The position numbers were made by a program, and so were the translations under genes. Shown here in pieces: positions 1 to 8,089 of a stretch of 64,000 nt of DNA. Origin of the DNA: Marinomonas rhodophyticola (lineage in GTDB: Bacteria > Pseudomonadota > Gammaproteobacteria > Pseudomonadales > Marinomonadaceae); NCBI RefSeq assembly GCF_026113935.1, contig NZ_JAPEUL010000009.1, positions 702,501-766,500 on the forward strand, read 5' to 3'. Within the stretch, counting starts at the first letter, position 1, and the number at the start of each line of letters is the position of its first letter. Below the pieces are notes generated by a model that had not been told where the DNA came from, did not search any database, and saw only the letters and a program-made list of their open reading frames with translations.

Positions 1-474
1 GAGCTGATCGAACATGCGAACCAAGTTCGAGTGAGTTTTACTTCTGTAAAAACAGTGTTTGTAGATGCAGAGTTATCAGCAAAAACGGGTTTTAATGTGG
101 GATCCAAATTAAGTGAATTCAAGGGTGTCCGTTTTGGAAAATCAGCCAATGCCGAGATTCCTCTGTGCTCTATCGTTGTTTGGATCGATGCTAAATACGC
201 CTCAAGCTTAGATCAGCTGGATAACTTGGGGAGCACCATCATTTCTTGGTTGAAAACAACCCATCAACTAGAGCCAGTGGAAGTTCGGCAAAAGATCTCT
301 GCACAGATTATCGGTGATGATCTTGCTAAAGTATTAAAAACAGACTCAGGTATAGCTGGTTTGAATATAAAACGTACATATTTAGACAAAAGAGGTGTTA
401 CGATCGAGGCAACTACTACGGTATTTCCATCGTACTTGTTTGAATATGAAACGACAATATCGAGCCGTAATTAA
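1..474 (+). CDS. GntR-family regulator, C-terminal UTRA domain (5' end outside window)
   Basis: The reading frame is open from base 1, so the gene begins upstream and only the last ~157 residues are visible. The visible part reads like the effector-binding UTRA domain of HutC-type GntR regulators. It ends in the characteristic block GLNIKRTYLDKRG followed by a strand ending FEYETTI. The GTG at 31 is probably an internal codon rather than the start. The DNA-binding domain and target genes are not visible. The next gene downstream starts ~190 bases away and need not be a target. Confidence 0.7.
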   Translation, partial: ELIEHANQVRVSFTSVKTVFVDAELSAKTGFNVGSKLSEFKGVRFGKSANAEIPLCSIVVWIDAKYASSLDQLDNLGSTIISWLKTTHQLEPVEVRQKISAQIIGDDLAKVLKTDSGIAGLNIKRTYLDKRGVTIEATTTVFPSYLFEYETTISSRN

Positions 475-670
475 CAGAGATTACAAGCAATGTAAGCCGA
501 TTCGTTACGAGTGGACGTCGTTAATCCTTGCCTTTCCATCATCCAAAAAATTATTTTTCAAAAAAATATCGTTTATCTGAAACCTTTTTTTACAAGATGA
601 GTATCTCTGTATGAGCCGCCCAATTGGGTGACACCTAGTTTACTAATACAACTCATATAGGATGATTATG

Positions 671-1540
671 ATGAAAAAGACGATTATTGCTGCCACGACT
701 GCTTTCGCTGTTTCTGCTTGTTCAACTGGCTTTTACGGAACACCGGACCAAGATAGCCATATTGCTGGATACGCGCTTGCTAACAACGGAACGACCTTGA
801 TCACAATGGAATCTATCGCGTCTCCCGCTAAAATGGACTCCTTTATGTTAAGCAATAAGCTGGACGCCGTGGCTTATCGCCCCGTCACTGGTGAGCTGTT
901 GGGCTATTCCAACGGCGCGGTTTATGCTGTGGATACTAAGACGGGCAAGCTAACCGATCTTGGTGCGGCCTTCACAAATGGCGCCATGATATCCAAGAAT
1001 GCGTCAGCCACCGCGATGGACTTTAATAACGCCATTGATGCTGTTCGTATGGTGGGTTCTGACGGTACAAATTTGGTGTATTTCCCAATCGGTTTTGGTA
1101 ATGAAGATAAGCGTGCTAATTCCGTATTAAAATTTACCTCCACATTCTATGTACAAGGCGACAGCAACGAAGGCATGACGCCTGAAATTTTTGCGAACGC
1201 GTACACTAACGCCATTGTCGGTGCAAAAGCGTCGAGCACTTTTCAGTTTGCGTTAGACAGTAAAACAGACTCATTGGTCAGCCTTGCGAATAATACAGGC
1301 GAACTAAAAACCGTGGCTAAGATCAACATCAATGGTAAGGCCGTTGACCTCTCATCCATGGGTGGCTTCGATATTGTTTCTGCCGAAGAAGGTTCTGACG
1401 CCGCTTATGCCATATTACAGCTTGAAGGGGCATCAAAAGCTGGGCTTTATGCTATAGATCTGACGACAGGCGCGGCAACCTTAATGGCCGACTTACCAAT
1501 GGGTGGCTTTAGCGGCTTTGCCGTCTCAGGCGGTCAATAA
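671..1540 (+). CDS. DUF4394-domain lipoprotein
   Basis: A secreted, probably lipid-anchored protein of ~289 residues. The N-terminus has a short Lys-rich head, a hydrophobic stretch and a lipobox ending in SAC, then a polar region. The body has the repeated pattern of DUF4394 proteins, with blocks such as YRPVTGELLGYS, VYAVDTKTGKLTDLG and MDFNNAIDAVRMVG that suggest a beta-propeller-like fold. Three ATGs lie at 662, 668 and 671; the AGGA at 659-662 best fits 668 or 671. The function of DUF4394 is unknown. A hairpin terminator follows, so this is likely a single-gene unit. Confidence 0.7.
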   Translation: MKKTIIAATTAFAVSACSTGFYGTPDQDSHIAGYALANNGTTLITMESIASPAKMDSFMLSNKLDAVAYRPVTGELLGYSNGAVYAVDTKTGKLTDLGAAFTNGAMISKNASATAMDFNNAIDAVRMVGSDGTNLVYFPIGFGNEDKRANSVLKFTSTFYVQGDSNEGMTPEIFANAYTNAIVGAKASSTFQFALDSKTDSLVSLANNTGELKTVAKININGKAVDLSSMGGFDIVSAEEGSDAAYAILQLEGASKAGLYAIDLTTGAATLMADLPMGGFSGFAVSGGQ

Positions 1541-1579
1541 TTGCGAAGGGTGTTTTTACACTCACAGTAAGAAAAAACC

Positions 1580-1609
1580 AAAGGCAGTCTAGCAATAGAT
1601 TGCCTTTTT
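1580..1609 (+). terminator. Rho-independent terminator
   Basis: A 12-bp stem (AAAGGCAGTCTA paired with TAGATTGCCTTT, one G-U wobble) closes a GCAA loop and runs into a T tract. It lies 40 bases after the DUF4394 gene. Confidence 0.8.
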
Positions 1610-1661
1610 CTTGTGAGCTAGTTTACCAAATTATCGAGATATTTGTTTTAGATTGTATTGT

Positions 1662-1675
1662 TATGTTATAACATA
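1662..1675. promoter_or_regulatory. Zur-like operator (perfect 14-bp palindrome)
   Basis: TATGTTATAACATA is a perfect palindrome 80 bases upstream of the zinc GTPase gene. Gammaproteobacterial Zur boxes centre on GTTATAnnATAAC-type sequences, and CobW/ZigA genes are classic Zur targets. The assignment rests on motif plus context; the zur gene itself is not in the window. Confidence 0.6.
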
Positions 1676-1754
1676 TTTTATCTGTTGTAATGAACGCTTT
1701 GAAATAGCGTTAGTGTCAGACCAGTCAACGACTCCTCATCATGTAGGGCATTAT

Positions 1755-2972
1755 ATGAATGAACAGCTAATGAATAATCCACCGAGCAAAAAGCTTCCCG
1801 TCACTGTGTTATCAGGTTTTCTGGGGGCAGGTAAAACCACCTTGTTAAACCATATTTTGAATAATCGCGAAGGTCGACGTGTTGCGGTGATTGTGAATGA
1901 TATGAGTGAGGTCAATATCGATGCGGCGTTGATCCGAGAGGGCGGGGCAGAGCTTTCTCGTACGGATGAAAAAATGGTCGAAATGAGCAACGGCTGTATT
2001 TGCTGCACGTTACGAGAAGACTTGCTGATTGAAGTGGAACGCTTAGCTAAAGAGAGAAAATTTGATCAGCTAGTGATCGAATCGACAGGTATTTCAGAGC
2101 CATTGCCTGTTGCGGAAACCTTTACCTTTGAAGGCGAAGATGGCCGCTGCCTTAATGAAGTGGCGCAACTCGATACCATGGTCACTGTGGTCGACGCGTT
2201 TAATTTCTTGCGTGATTACAGTTCGCACGACGATTTGCAAACGCGCGGCGAGTCGTTAGGCGAAGAAGACGACCGCACCGTGGTGGATCTATTGATTGAG
2301 CAAATTGAGTTTTGCGATGTGATGGTCATTAACAAAGTGGACTTGGTGACGGAAGAAGATCGAGATCGATTGATTGCCATGCTGCGTAGCTTGAATCCAA
2401 GGGCGAAAATTGAGATGGCTCAATTTGGTAAGGTGCCATTAGATCGTGTTTTAAATACAGGTTTGTTTGATTTTGAACAAGCGTCTTTAGCGCCCGCTTG
2501 GCTGCAAGAAATTCGCGGAACCCATGTGCCAGAAACCGAGGAATATGGCATCAGTAGTTTTGTCTACAGCGCTCGTAGACCCTTTCATCCGAGTCGTTTT
2601 TACCAGCTTGTGAATCAGGATTGGCCCGGTGTGGTGCGTTCCAAAGGCTATTTTTGGTTAGCATGTGATCCCACGAAAGCGGGTAATTGGTCGCAAGCAG
2701 GCGCGGCGGCAAGGCACGGCCCTGCCGGATATTGGTGGGTGTCTATTCCCAAAGCCCAGTGGCCACAAGATGAAGAGTCGGTCGAGTGGATCCATGAAAA
2801 ATGGCATGACAAGGTGGGCGATGCGCGCCAAGAGCTGGTTTTAATCGGTATGGACATGGACGAATCCGCCCTGCGAGCCAACCTAGATGCCTGCTTATTA
2901 ACTGATGACGAAATGGCACTAGGTGCCAGCGTTTGGAAGACTTGGACAAACCCTTTTCCTGAATGGATTTGA
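1755..2972 (+). CDS. zigA: CobW/COG0523 GTPase, ZigA-like zinc chaperone
   Basis: A G3E-family metallochaperone GTPase of ~405 residues. Visible elements are the Walker A motif [14 protein letters not shown] near the N-terminus, the metal-binding CxCC motif in [11 protein letters not shown], the ESTGISEP switch segment, the NKVD guanine-specificity motif and the C-terminal CobW_C domain. Family members deliver zinc to client proteins under zinc starvation. An ATG at 1755 preceded by AGGG at 1745-1748 is preferred, because an earlier in-frame start at 1653 would overlap the Zur-like palindrome and add an atypical N-terminus. The operator upstream supports zinc-responsive control. Confidence 0.85.
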   Translation: MNEQLMNNPPSKKLPVTVLSGFLGAGKTTLLNHILNNREGRRVAVIVNDMSEVNIDAALIREGGAELSRTDEKMVEMSNGCICCTLREDLLIEVERLAKERKFDQLVIESTGISEPLPVAETFTFEGEDGRCLNEVAQLDTMVTVVDAFNFLRDYSSHDDLQTRGESLGEEDDRTVVDLLIEQIEFCDVMVINKVDLVTEEDRDRLIAMLRSLNPRAKIEMAQFGKVPLDRVLNTGLFDFEQASLAPAWLQEIRGTHVPETEEYGISSFVYSARRPFHPSRFYQLVNQDWPGVVRSKGYFWLACDPTKAGNWSQAGAAARHGPAGYWWVSIPKAQWPQDEESVEWIHEKWHDKVGDARQELVLIGMDMDESALRANLDACLLTDDEMALGASVWKTWTNPFPEWI

Positions 2973-3098
2973 TCCTGTTACACGCTTTACTGGTTGTAAG
3001 GCGTGTTTTTCGAGGGGATTGATGCAGAGTGCAATAACGCCGAATACATCATTTTGATGTATGATCAGTTGAGTGAAACGTCATAATTGGAGCGAACG

Positions 3099-3872
3099 GT
3101 GACTCGATACTGGGTGTTGTTATTGTCTGCTCTGTTCAGTTTTTGCGTTCAAGCCGATGCTGTACAGAACACAATGGATCATGGGGATTTTGGTCCTTTT
3201 ATGCGTTCGTTAAATAATACGAGCTATGGTTATCAAGTTATTGAGGACGTTACTCGGACTGCCATCATTAACAGTGCACCAACCAAACTAATCGAGAAAT
3301 TCGAGGTGCATCCAGGAGACTGCTACTGGAATAAAGGCTGGAACGATTGCGAGCAAGATCGCGAACGCAGTGAGTTATCCGAGCAAAAGAAAACAACACC
3401 TGCAGGCAGTGACGCTTGGTACGGTTGGTCGATTTACTTTCCAGAAGACTTTCCTAATGTGTATCCCACCAAAACAGCTTTAGGGCAATTTCATCAAGCC
3501 AATTCTCATCCTATCTGGATGTTTCAAAATGGCCGTGGCGGTTATCACCTAGACGATCATATTTCTGGAACTAAGAAAAACTACGAGCTGATTAATGAGG
3601 CTGACCTTCGAGGTCGGTGGCATAAAATCGAAGTGCATGCTCGTTGGGAAAAAGACGATTCTGGTGTGTTCCAAGTTTGGGTAAACGGCGAGCAAAAAGT
3701 CGACTACCAAGGCCCGACGATGGACGCAGACATTGTGTATTTTAAATACGGTGTGTATCGATCTTTTTTATCACGATATAAACAAGCTAGGCAGTTAAAC
3801 GCTGTACCACCACAAATTGTCTATTACAGCAATGTGAAGCGTGGTAAAAATAGGGCATCGCTTCAGCCTTAG
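3099..3872 (+). CDS. Secreted polysaccharide-lyase-like protein (heparin lyase I fold)
   Basis: About 257 residues with an N-terminal signal peptide (hydrophobic LLLSALFSFCVQA, cut near ADA). The rest resembles the concanavalin-like jelly roll of the Polysacc_lyase family: ERSELSEQ, WYGWSIYFPEDFP, LGQFHQ and a late FQVWVNGEQKVDYQGP strand. These proteins bind or cleave acidic polysaccharides in the periplasm or outside the cell. GTG 3099 is chosen because GGAG lies 7 bases upstream. The substrate cannot be told from sequence, and no other polysaccharide-degrading gene lies nearby. Confidence 0.65.
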   Translation: MTRYWVLLLSALFSFCVQADAVQNTMDHGDFGPFMRSLNNTSYGYQVIEDVTRTAIINSAPTKLIEKFEVHPGDCYWNKGWNDCEQDRERSELSEQKKTTPAGSDAWYGWSIYFPEDFPNVYPTKTALGQFHQANSHPIWMFQNGRGGYHLDDHISGTKKNYELINEADLRGRWHKIEVHARWEKDDSGVFQVWVNGEQKVDYQGPTMDADIVYFKYGVYRSFLSRYKQARQLNAVPPQIVYYSNVKRGKNRASLQP

Positions 3873-3894
3873 ATTATTGCCATTGGGAGATAAA

Positions 3895-4401
3895 ATGAGC
3901 GTTCAAATTCGTCCAGCCGTGATTGGCGACTTACCCGCATTAACGGATCTTTATAACCACTACATAGTAAACACGCCAGCAACGTTTGATATAGAGCCTT
4001 ACACATTAGAAGGTCGAGCGGTTTGGTTCGCACAATTTGCGACCACAGGCCGACATCGTTTATTGGTAGCGGAACAAGACGGCAACATTCTTGGTTACGC
4101 TTGTAGTGGACCGTTCAAACCCAAACGCGCTTATGAAACCTCGGTGGAAGTCAGTATTTATCTAAAACCCGAGACAAAAGGCCGAGGCTTGGGAACCGCC
4201 TTGTACCTTGAATTGTTTGAGCAACTGGAAACTGAAGACGTGCACCGCGCCTATGCTGGCATCACCTTACCCAATGAGGCCTCCCGTATTATCTACGAAA
4301 AGTTCGGCTTTGAATCCGTCGGTGTTTACCTAGAAGTAGGCCGAAAATTTGGACAATACTGGGATGTGGAATGGTTCGAGAAAGAGGTGGGGAGCGATTA
4401 G
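3895..4401 (+). CDS. GNAT N-acetyltransferase, phosphinothricin acetyltransferase-like
   Basis: A 168-residue GNAT protein. The N-terminus (IRPAVIGDLPALTDLYNHYI), the acetyl-CoA loop near KGRGLGTALYLELFE, and the late NEASRIIYEKFGFESVGVY block are those of the Pat/Bar-like subgroup. Such enzymes acetylate small amines such as phosphinothricin, methionine sulfoximine or amino-acid analogues. ATG 3895 has GGGAG 7 bases upstream; earlier in-frame codons belong to the end of the preceding gene. The physiological substrate is unknown. Confidence 0.8.
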   Translation: MSVQIRPAVIGDLPALTDLYNHYIVNTPATFDIEPYTLEGRAVWFAQFATTGRHRLLVAEQDGNILGYACSGPFKPKRAYETSVEVSIYLKPETKGRGLGTALYLELFEQLETEDVHRAYAGITLPNEASRIIYEKFGFESVGVYLEVGRKFGQYWDVEWFEKEVGSD

Positions 4402-4418
4402 AAAATAACAATGACTTA

Positions 4419-4432
4419 TTAACCTAGGTTAA
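4419..4432. promoter_or_regulatory. Perfect 14-bp palindrome upstream of the NAT operon
   Basis: TTAACCTAGGTTAA is a perfect inverted repeat about 70 bases before the acetyltransferase start, in the position of a repressor or activator site. No known operator consensus was recognised. The Crp/Fnr-like protein encoded at the end of the same operon is a possible ligand (inference). Confidence 0.35.
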
Positions 4433-4500
4433 TTCCTTCTCTTCTGCACTCCTGTAAGCTTAACGGTATTCCGTATTGATTGAGCATTAGGGAGCGCAGT

Positions 4501-5345
4501 ATGTCGTTATCATCCAGTCTACAAAATTATCTATCTGACCTAGGTTTGGTCGTACCTGAGCCATTGAATATTGAGTTTGTTCAGACGTTGCAGTCGGCCC
4601 ATGTGGCGCGTTATAGCTTTAATAGTTTGGCGGTGGTGTTGGGTGAAGAGATTTCGTTGGAGCTTGAAGCGATCAGTCAGAAAATAGTGACTCGTGGTCT
4701 CGGAGGCTATTGCTTTGAGCATAACAAGTTAACGTTTGAGCTTTTAAAAGCCTTGGGTTATGACGTGCAGCTTAAGTTGGCAAGAGTACTGAATAATAAC
4801 TTCGAGCGTGAAGCGGGCCGAACCCATCGAGTGACTTTGTTAACTTTAGAAGGCGTCAGTTATTTAGTCGATACTGGTTTTGGTGGTAATGGACCGATTG
4901 CGCCATTGCGGTTAGATAGCAATACGAAGCAAATGGCTGGTTTAGATGGCTATCGTTTGTTGGCAAAAGGCAAGGGTGAATACGATTTGCAGGTTATGAA
5001 AGGGGAAGATTATTTTACCCTTTATCGTTTTGATAATGCGGCTTACACGGATGCGGATTGTGCGCTTGGGCATTTTTATTCTCATAAACATCCGCAGGCG
5101 GTGTTTTCAAAAATCTTATGGTGACCTTGAAAAAGAAAGATCAGACGGTTGCCTTGGTGAATGCTGAGTTTACTAGGAGAGACCGACAAGGCGAGCATAA
5201 GCAGTTGATTGAAAGCCCTGAATTACTCGGAAATATTTTGAACTCTGAATTTGGTATTGCCCTTGAAGCTGCTGTGGTTGAGCATCTCTTTATCCGTTTT
5301 GTGGCGCCTATGTTGACAATGGATGAAGTCGGGGCGAGGTCATGA
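4501..5345 (+). CDS. nat: Arylamine N-acetyltransferase (frameshifted)
   Basis: An arylamine/N-hydroxyarylamine O-acetyltransferase that uses acetyl-CoA and a Cys-His-Asp triad. The Cys is visible in RGLGGYCFEHN, the His in GRTHRV and the Asp in LVDTGFGG. The frame stops at 5122-5124, but the C-terminal third (VTLKKKDQ through LNSEFGIALE) continues in another frame. Adding one A to the five-A run near 5109-5113 restores FSKNLMVTL and a normal ~281-residue protein, so I read this as a one-base deletion or sequencing error. ATG 4501 has AGGGAG at 4489-4494. The stop overlaps the next start (ATGA). Confidence 0.8.
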
Positions 5346-6331
5346 GTTCGTTTTTTACTTTGTTATTATGGGCTTGGTTGATGGCGTCTTCTTTTATCGT
5401 CTCGGGTCATATGGTGGCATACGCTAGCCCGATTGCTACGTCGGCGTTTCGTTTCTTATTGGCGATGCTCATTATGTTGCCAGCGCTATTGTTCAGTTGG
5501 CAGCGAGCTAAGCTGAATAAAACCGAGCAGTTTAAGGCGTTATTCGCTTCCCGTCGTCGGCTTTGTCATTATGTGGTGATAAGTGGTGCCCTGGTGGGGT
5601 TTTTTATCGGATTGTTTGTCGCCTTGCAGTCGACAACGCCGTTGAATACCTCTGTTTTGTACACCTTGGTTCCCTTAATTGGTGTGATGATAACGAGGGT
5701 GTGGCTTAAAGAAGTCGCGCCTTTATGGCGAGTGGTTGGCTTTGTTCTTGGCTCTGTCGGGGCGATGACGGTGCTGTTTTCAACACAAGGCTTTTCTACT
5801 CAAGGCTTTTCTACACAAGACTTTCCTATTCAGGGCAACGACGGATTTCAGTGGCATTCGGGGGATTATATTTTTCTTGGATCGTGCTTTTTATTGGCCT
5901 TGCACGTGGTGTCGGTACAGAAATGGGGGCGTTCGTTAGGTGCCTTGTCTGGGGCTTTTATGATTATGCTGTTTGGAACACTTTGGCTGCTGCCTATCGC
6001 GTTGATTTGGGGAGAGCTGGATCAAGTGCAATGGGCGTTGCAAGGTTTTTGGGTGAATATCTTGTATCTGACGGTATTTACCACCTTATTTACCTTTGTA
6101 TTGCAGCAACGTTTGGTGATGACGGTGGGGGCAAGTCGCTTGCTGGCGATATCTTATACCATACCGGTTTGGGTTGCGTTATTTACCGGGTTAACGCAAT
6201 CACGGTTGTTAAGCTTGGTCGATTGGCCTTTTGCTTCTGGCATTGTATTGTTAGGCATCGCATTGTTTCTTATTGATGGTAATGTAAGTAAGGTAAAAAT
6301 CGTCCATGGATCGAACTCAACTGCAAAATAG
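5342..6331 (+). CDS. EamA/DMT-superfamily transporter
   Basis: About 329 residues with roughly ten hydrophobic segments in two EamA-type halves, as in drug/metabolite exporters and amino-acid permeases. It starts inside the stop of the NAT gene (ATGA) and overlaps the following regulator by 26 bases, so the three genes form one operon. A NAT, an exporter and a regulator together suggest handling of a small amine or xenobiotic (inference). A short repeat (FSTQG-like, three times) sits in the loop between the two halves. Confidence 0.8.
   Translation: MSSFFTLLLWAWLMASSFIVSGHMVAYASPIATSAFRFLLAMLIMLPALLFSWQRAKLNKTEQFKALFASRRRLCHYVVISGALVGFFIGLFVALQSTTPLNTSVLYTLVPLIGVMITRVWLKEVAPLWRVVGFVLGSVGAMTVLFSTQGFSTQGFSTQDFPIQGNDGFQWHSGDYIFLGSCFLLALHVVSVQKWGRSLGALSGAFMIMLFGTLWLLPIALIWGELDQVQWALQGFWVNILYLTVFTTLFTFVLQQRLVMTVGASRLLAISYTIPVWVALFTGLTQSRLLSLVDWPFASGIVLLGIALFLIDGNVSKVKIVHGSNSTAK
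5783..5827 (+). repeat. Three tandem 15-bp repeats inside the EamA gene
   Basis: Three consecutive 15-base units (5783, 5798, 5813) of the type ACACAAGGCTTTTCT encode FSTQG-type repeats in a hydrophilic loop. The unit is a multiple of three, so copy number can change without breaking the frame. Confidence 0.8.
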
Positions 6332-6900
6332 TTTCGAAGCGTATTTTAACGAATTTGGCTACGATATTGATTGGCAAAGACTGACGGTGCCAATGGATGT
6401 GCATGTGATTCGCAAAGGTGATTACCTTTTTAAACAAGGCGATACCGCAAATCGTTTGTACTTTTTGCATTCTGGACTAGTGCGTTATGTGAGTGTTTCC
6501 GATGAGGGGAAGGAGTTCACACAAACTTTTGCGAAGAGTCTCGAGGATCATTGGCTCGACCAAGGCGATGGTGACCGAAACACGTGTTTTGTTTGGTATT
6601 CAAGCCTTGGAGGATTGCATGATGTCTTCTTATCCTTGGCAGGCTTTTTATGCCCAAATGCGTCATGATATTGGCTTTTTAGAGTGTTACGCTAAGTTTT
6701 TAGAGCGTATTTTTATGACGAAAGAAGAGCGCGAGAATGCTTTTGTAAAGCACTCCGCAGAGCGGCGTTATCTAGATTTTTGTACCGCGTATCCTGAGTT
6801 AAAGGATTCTATTCCACAGCAACAGATCGCCTCTTACATTGGTATTACACCGGTGGCGTTGAGCCGGATTCGACAAAAACTGAAGTTAGGTCATCGTTGA
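6306..6900 (+). CDS. Crp/Fnr-family transcriptional regulator (frameshifted)
   Basis: The N-terminal part has a cyclic-nucleotide-binding-like fold (KGDYLFKQGDTANRLYFLHSGLVRYV). The C-terminal part has a helix-turn-helix region (QQQIASYIGITPVALSRIRQKL), but they lie in different frames. The switch is near 6540; removing one base there joins them into a ~197-residue protein of normal Crp-like length. It is the third gene of the NAT-EamA operon, overlapping the exporter gene, and may regulate it. No iron-sulfur cysteine cluster is evident, so it is not an obvious Fnr. Confidence 0.75.
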
Positions 6901-7085
6901 TTGTTGGTGTCTGAAATAATCAATTCTTAGCCATTATCTATTTCGTCATTTCATCATTTGGTAAAGTGAATACATGTGTTTGTGTATGGCTATACTCCTC
7001 CTTATATTTTCTAAAACATAAAAATAATCTATAGATCAATGTCTTGAATATACTTTAACTCTTTATTTTAGTGCTTTTTCATTTT

Positions 7086-7101
7086 GGGCATGCTCCATGC
7101 A
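7086..7101 (+). promoter_or_regulatory. Candidate sigma54 (-24/-12) promoter of the SDR gene
   Basis: GGGCATGCTCCATGCA has the GG (7087-7088) and GC (7099-7100) dinucleotides exactly 12 apart and close agreement with TGGCAC-N5-TTGCA. It lies ~135 bases before the SDR start, in the 333-base gap 6901-7233. That gap holds no gene but also contains a perfect palindrome ATCTATAGAT (7027-7036) upstream. A sigma54 activator is encoded just downstream of the SDR. Confidence 0.6.
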
Positions 7102-7233
7102 ATTCTCCTTGTTGTGAGAAATAACCTATTTAGCACACTTTACCTATCTGACTAGGCTCCCCTCCTAGTCAAATAGACGTGGTGTCTACTTAGTGACGGC
7201 TTACCGTTTCATAAAAAAATAAGGAGAAACACT

Positions 7234-8001
7234 ATGATGTTAGCGAATAAAACGATCGTCATTACCGGCGTATCATCTGGTATCGGTGCAGACGTTGCGC
7301 GTCTTGCACGCTTTCATGGAGCTAAGGTTATTGGCATTGATCGCCATGAATCCAGTATGACGCTGGATGGTTTTGTTCAAATTGATCTTGGTAATCCAAC
7401 GGCGATTGATGCCGCTTTGGTTGCCTTACCTGAAAAAATCGACGCTTTGTGTAACATTGCCGGTGTGCCTGGCACGGCGGATGTTGAACTGGTCGGGCGG
7501 GTAAATTATTTAGGATTGCGCCATTTAACCGAAGCACTAATACCGAGATTCAACACGAATGCTAGCATCGTGAATGTGGCTTCTGTGTTGGGCATTGAAT
7601 GGCCTCAGCGTTTAGAAAAACACAAAGCACTGGCTGACACTTCGTATTTTGAAGAAGGTGTGGCTTGGTTAAAGAAAAATCCCGTCCCTCAAGAAACCTG
7701 TTACCAATATTTCAAAGAAGCCTTGATTGTTTGGTCTACTCAGCAAGCTTTTACCTGGTTCCGTGATCATGGTGTGCGTATGAATTGCGTGGCTCCGGGT
7801 CCTGTTTTTACGCCCATTTTAGGCGATTTTGTGTCCATGTTGGGTGAGGAAAGAGTTCAAAAAGACGCCGAGCGTATGCTGCGTCCTGCTTATTCCGATG
7901 AGGTGGCAGAAGTCATCGCTTTTCTTTGTTCTGATGCTTCCCGTTGGGTGTGCGGTGTCAATATTCCGGTCGATGGTGGTTTGGCGTCTACCTATCTTTA
8001 A
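7234..8001 (+). CDS. Short-chain dehydrogenase, coniferyl-alcohol-dehydrogenase-like
   Basis: A 255-residue classical SDR with the NAD(P) motif TGVSSGIGAD, a CNIAGVPGT strand, the active-site YxxxK in TCYQYFKEAL and a C-terminal IPVDGG. Length and sequence style match the CalA / 3-alpha-hydroxysteroid dehydrogenase subgroup, which oxidises aryl alcohols such as coniferyl alcohol to the aldehyde. AAGGAG at 7221-7226 sets the start. It is expressed from its own likely sigma54 promoter and ends at a hairpin. An aldehyde dehydrogenase beyond the regulator would take the next step. The substrate is inferred. Confidence 0.75.
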   Translation: MMLANKTIVITGVSSGIGADVARLARFHGAKVIGIDRHESSMTLDGFVQIDLGNPTAIDAALVALPEKIDALCNIAGVPGTADVELVGRVNYLGLRHLTEALIPRFNTNASIVNVASVLGIEWPQRLEKHKALADTSYFEEGVAWLKKNPVPQETCYQYFKEALIVWSTQQAFTWFRDHGVRMNCVAPGPVFTPILGDFVSMLGEERVQKDAERMLRPAYSDEVAEVIAFLCSDASRWVCGVNIPVDGGLASTYL

Positions 8002-8033
8002 AAAGTCAGAATATGGTAGATCGACGAAAGCTA

Positions 8034-8077
8034 ATAAGCCTGTGATTATGCTATATCGCAGGCTTATGTGTTTTTTA
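8034..8077. terminator. Terminator between convergent SDR and sigma54-activator genes
   Basis: A 9-bp stem (ATAAGCCTG with CAGGCTTAT at 8059-8067) is followed on the plus strand by a T run. It sits between two converging genes. Confidence 0.75.
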
Positions 8078-8089
8078 AATGATCACTTT

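Noticed and set aside
4501..5345. Programmed -1 frameshift in the NAT gene
   Set aside because: The A run lacks a downstream stimulatory hairpin or pseudoknot, and NAT genes are not known to use frameshifting. The many other lesions make a base-call error simpler.
7027..7036. ATCTATAGAT palindrome as an enhancer for the SDR sigma54 promoter
   Set aside because: It is too short and unlike the 16-bp site at 9929, so it is mentioned only as context and not claimed as an activator site.
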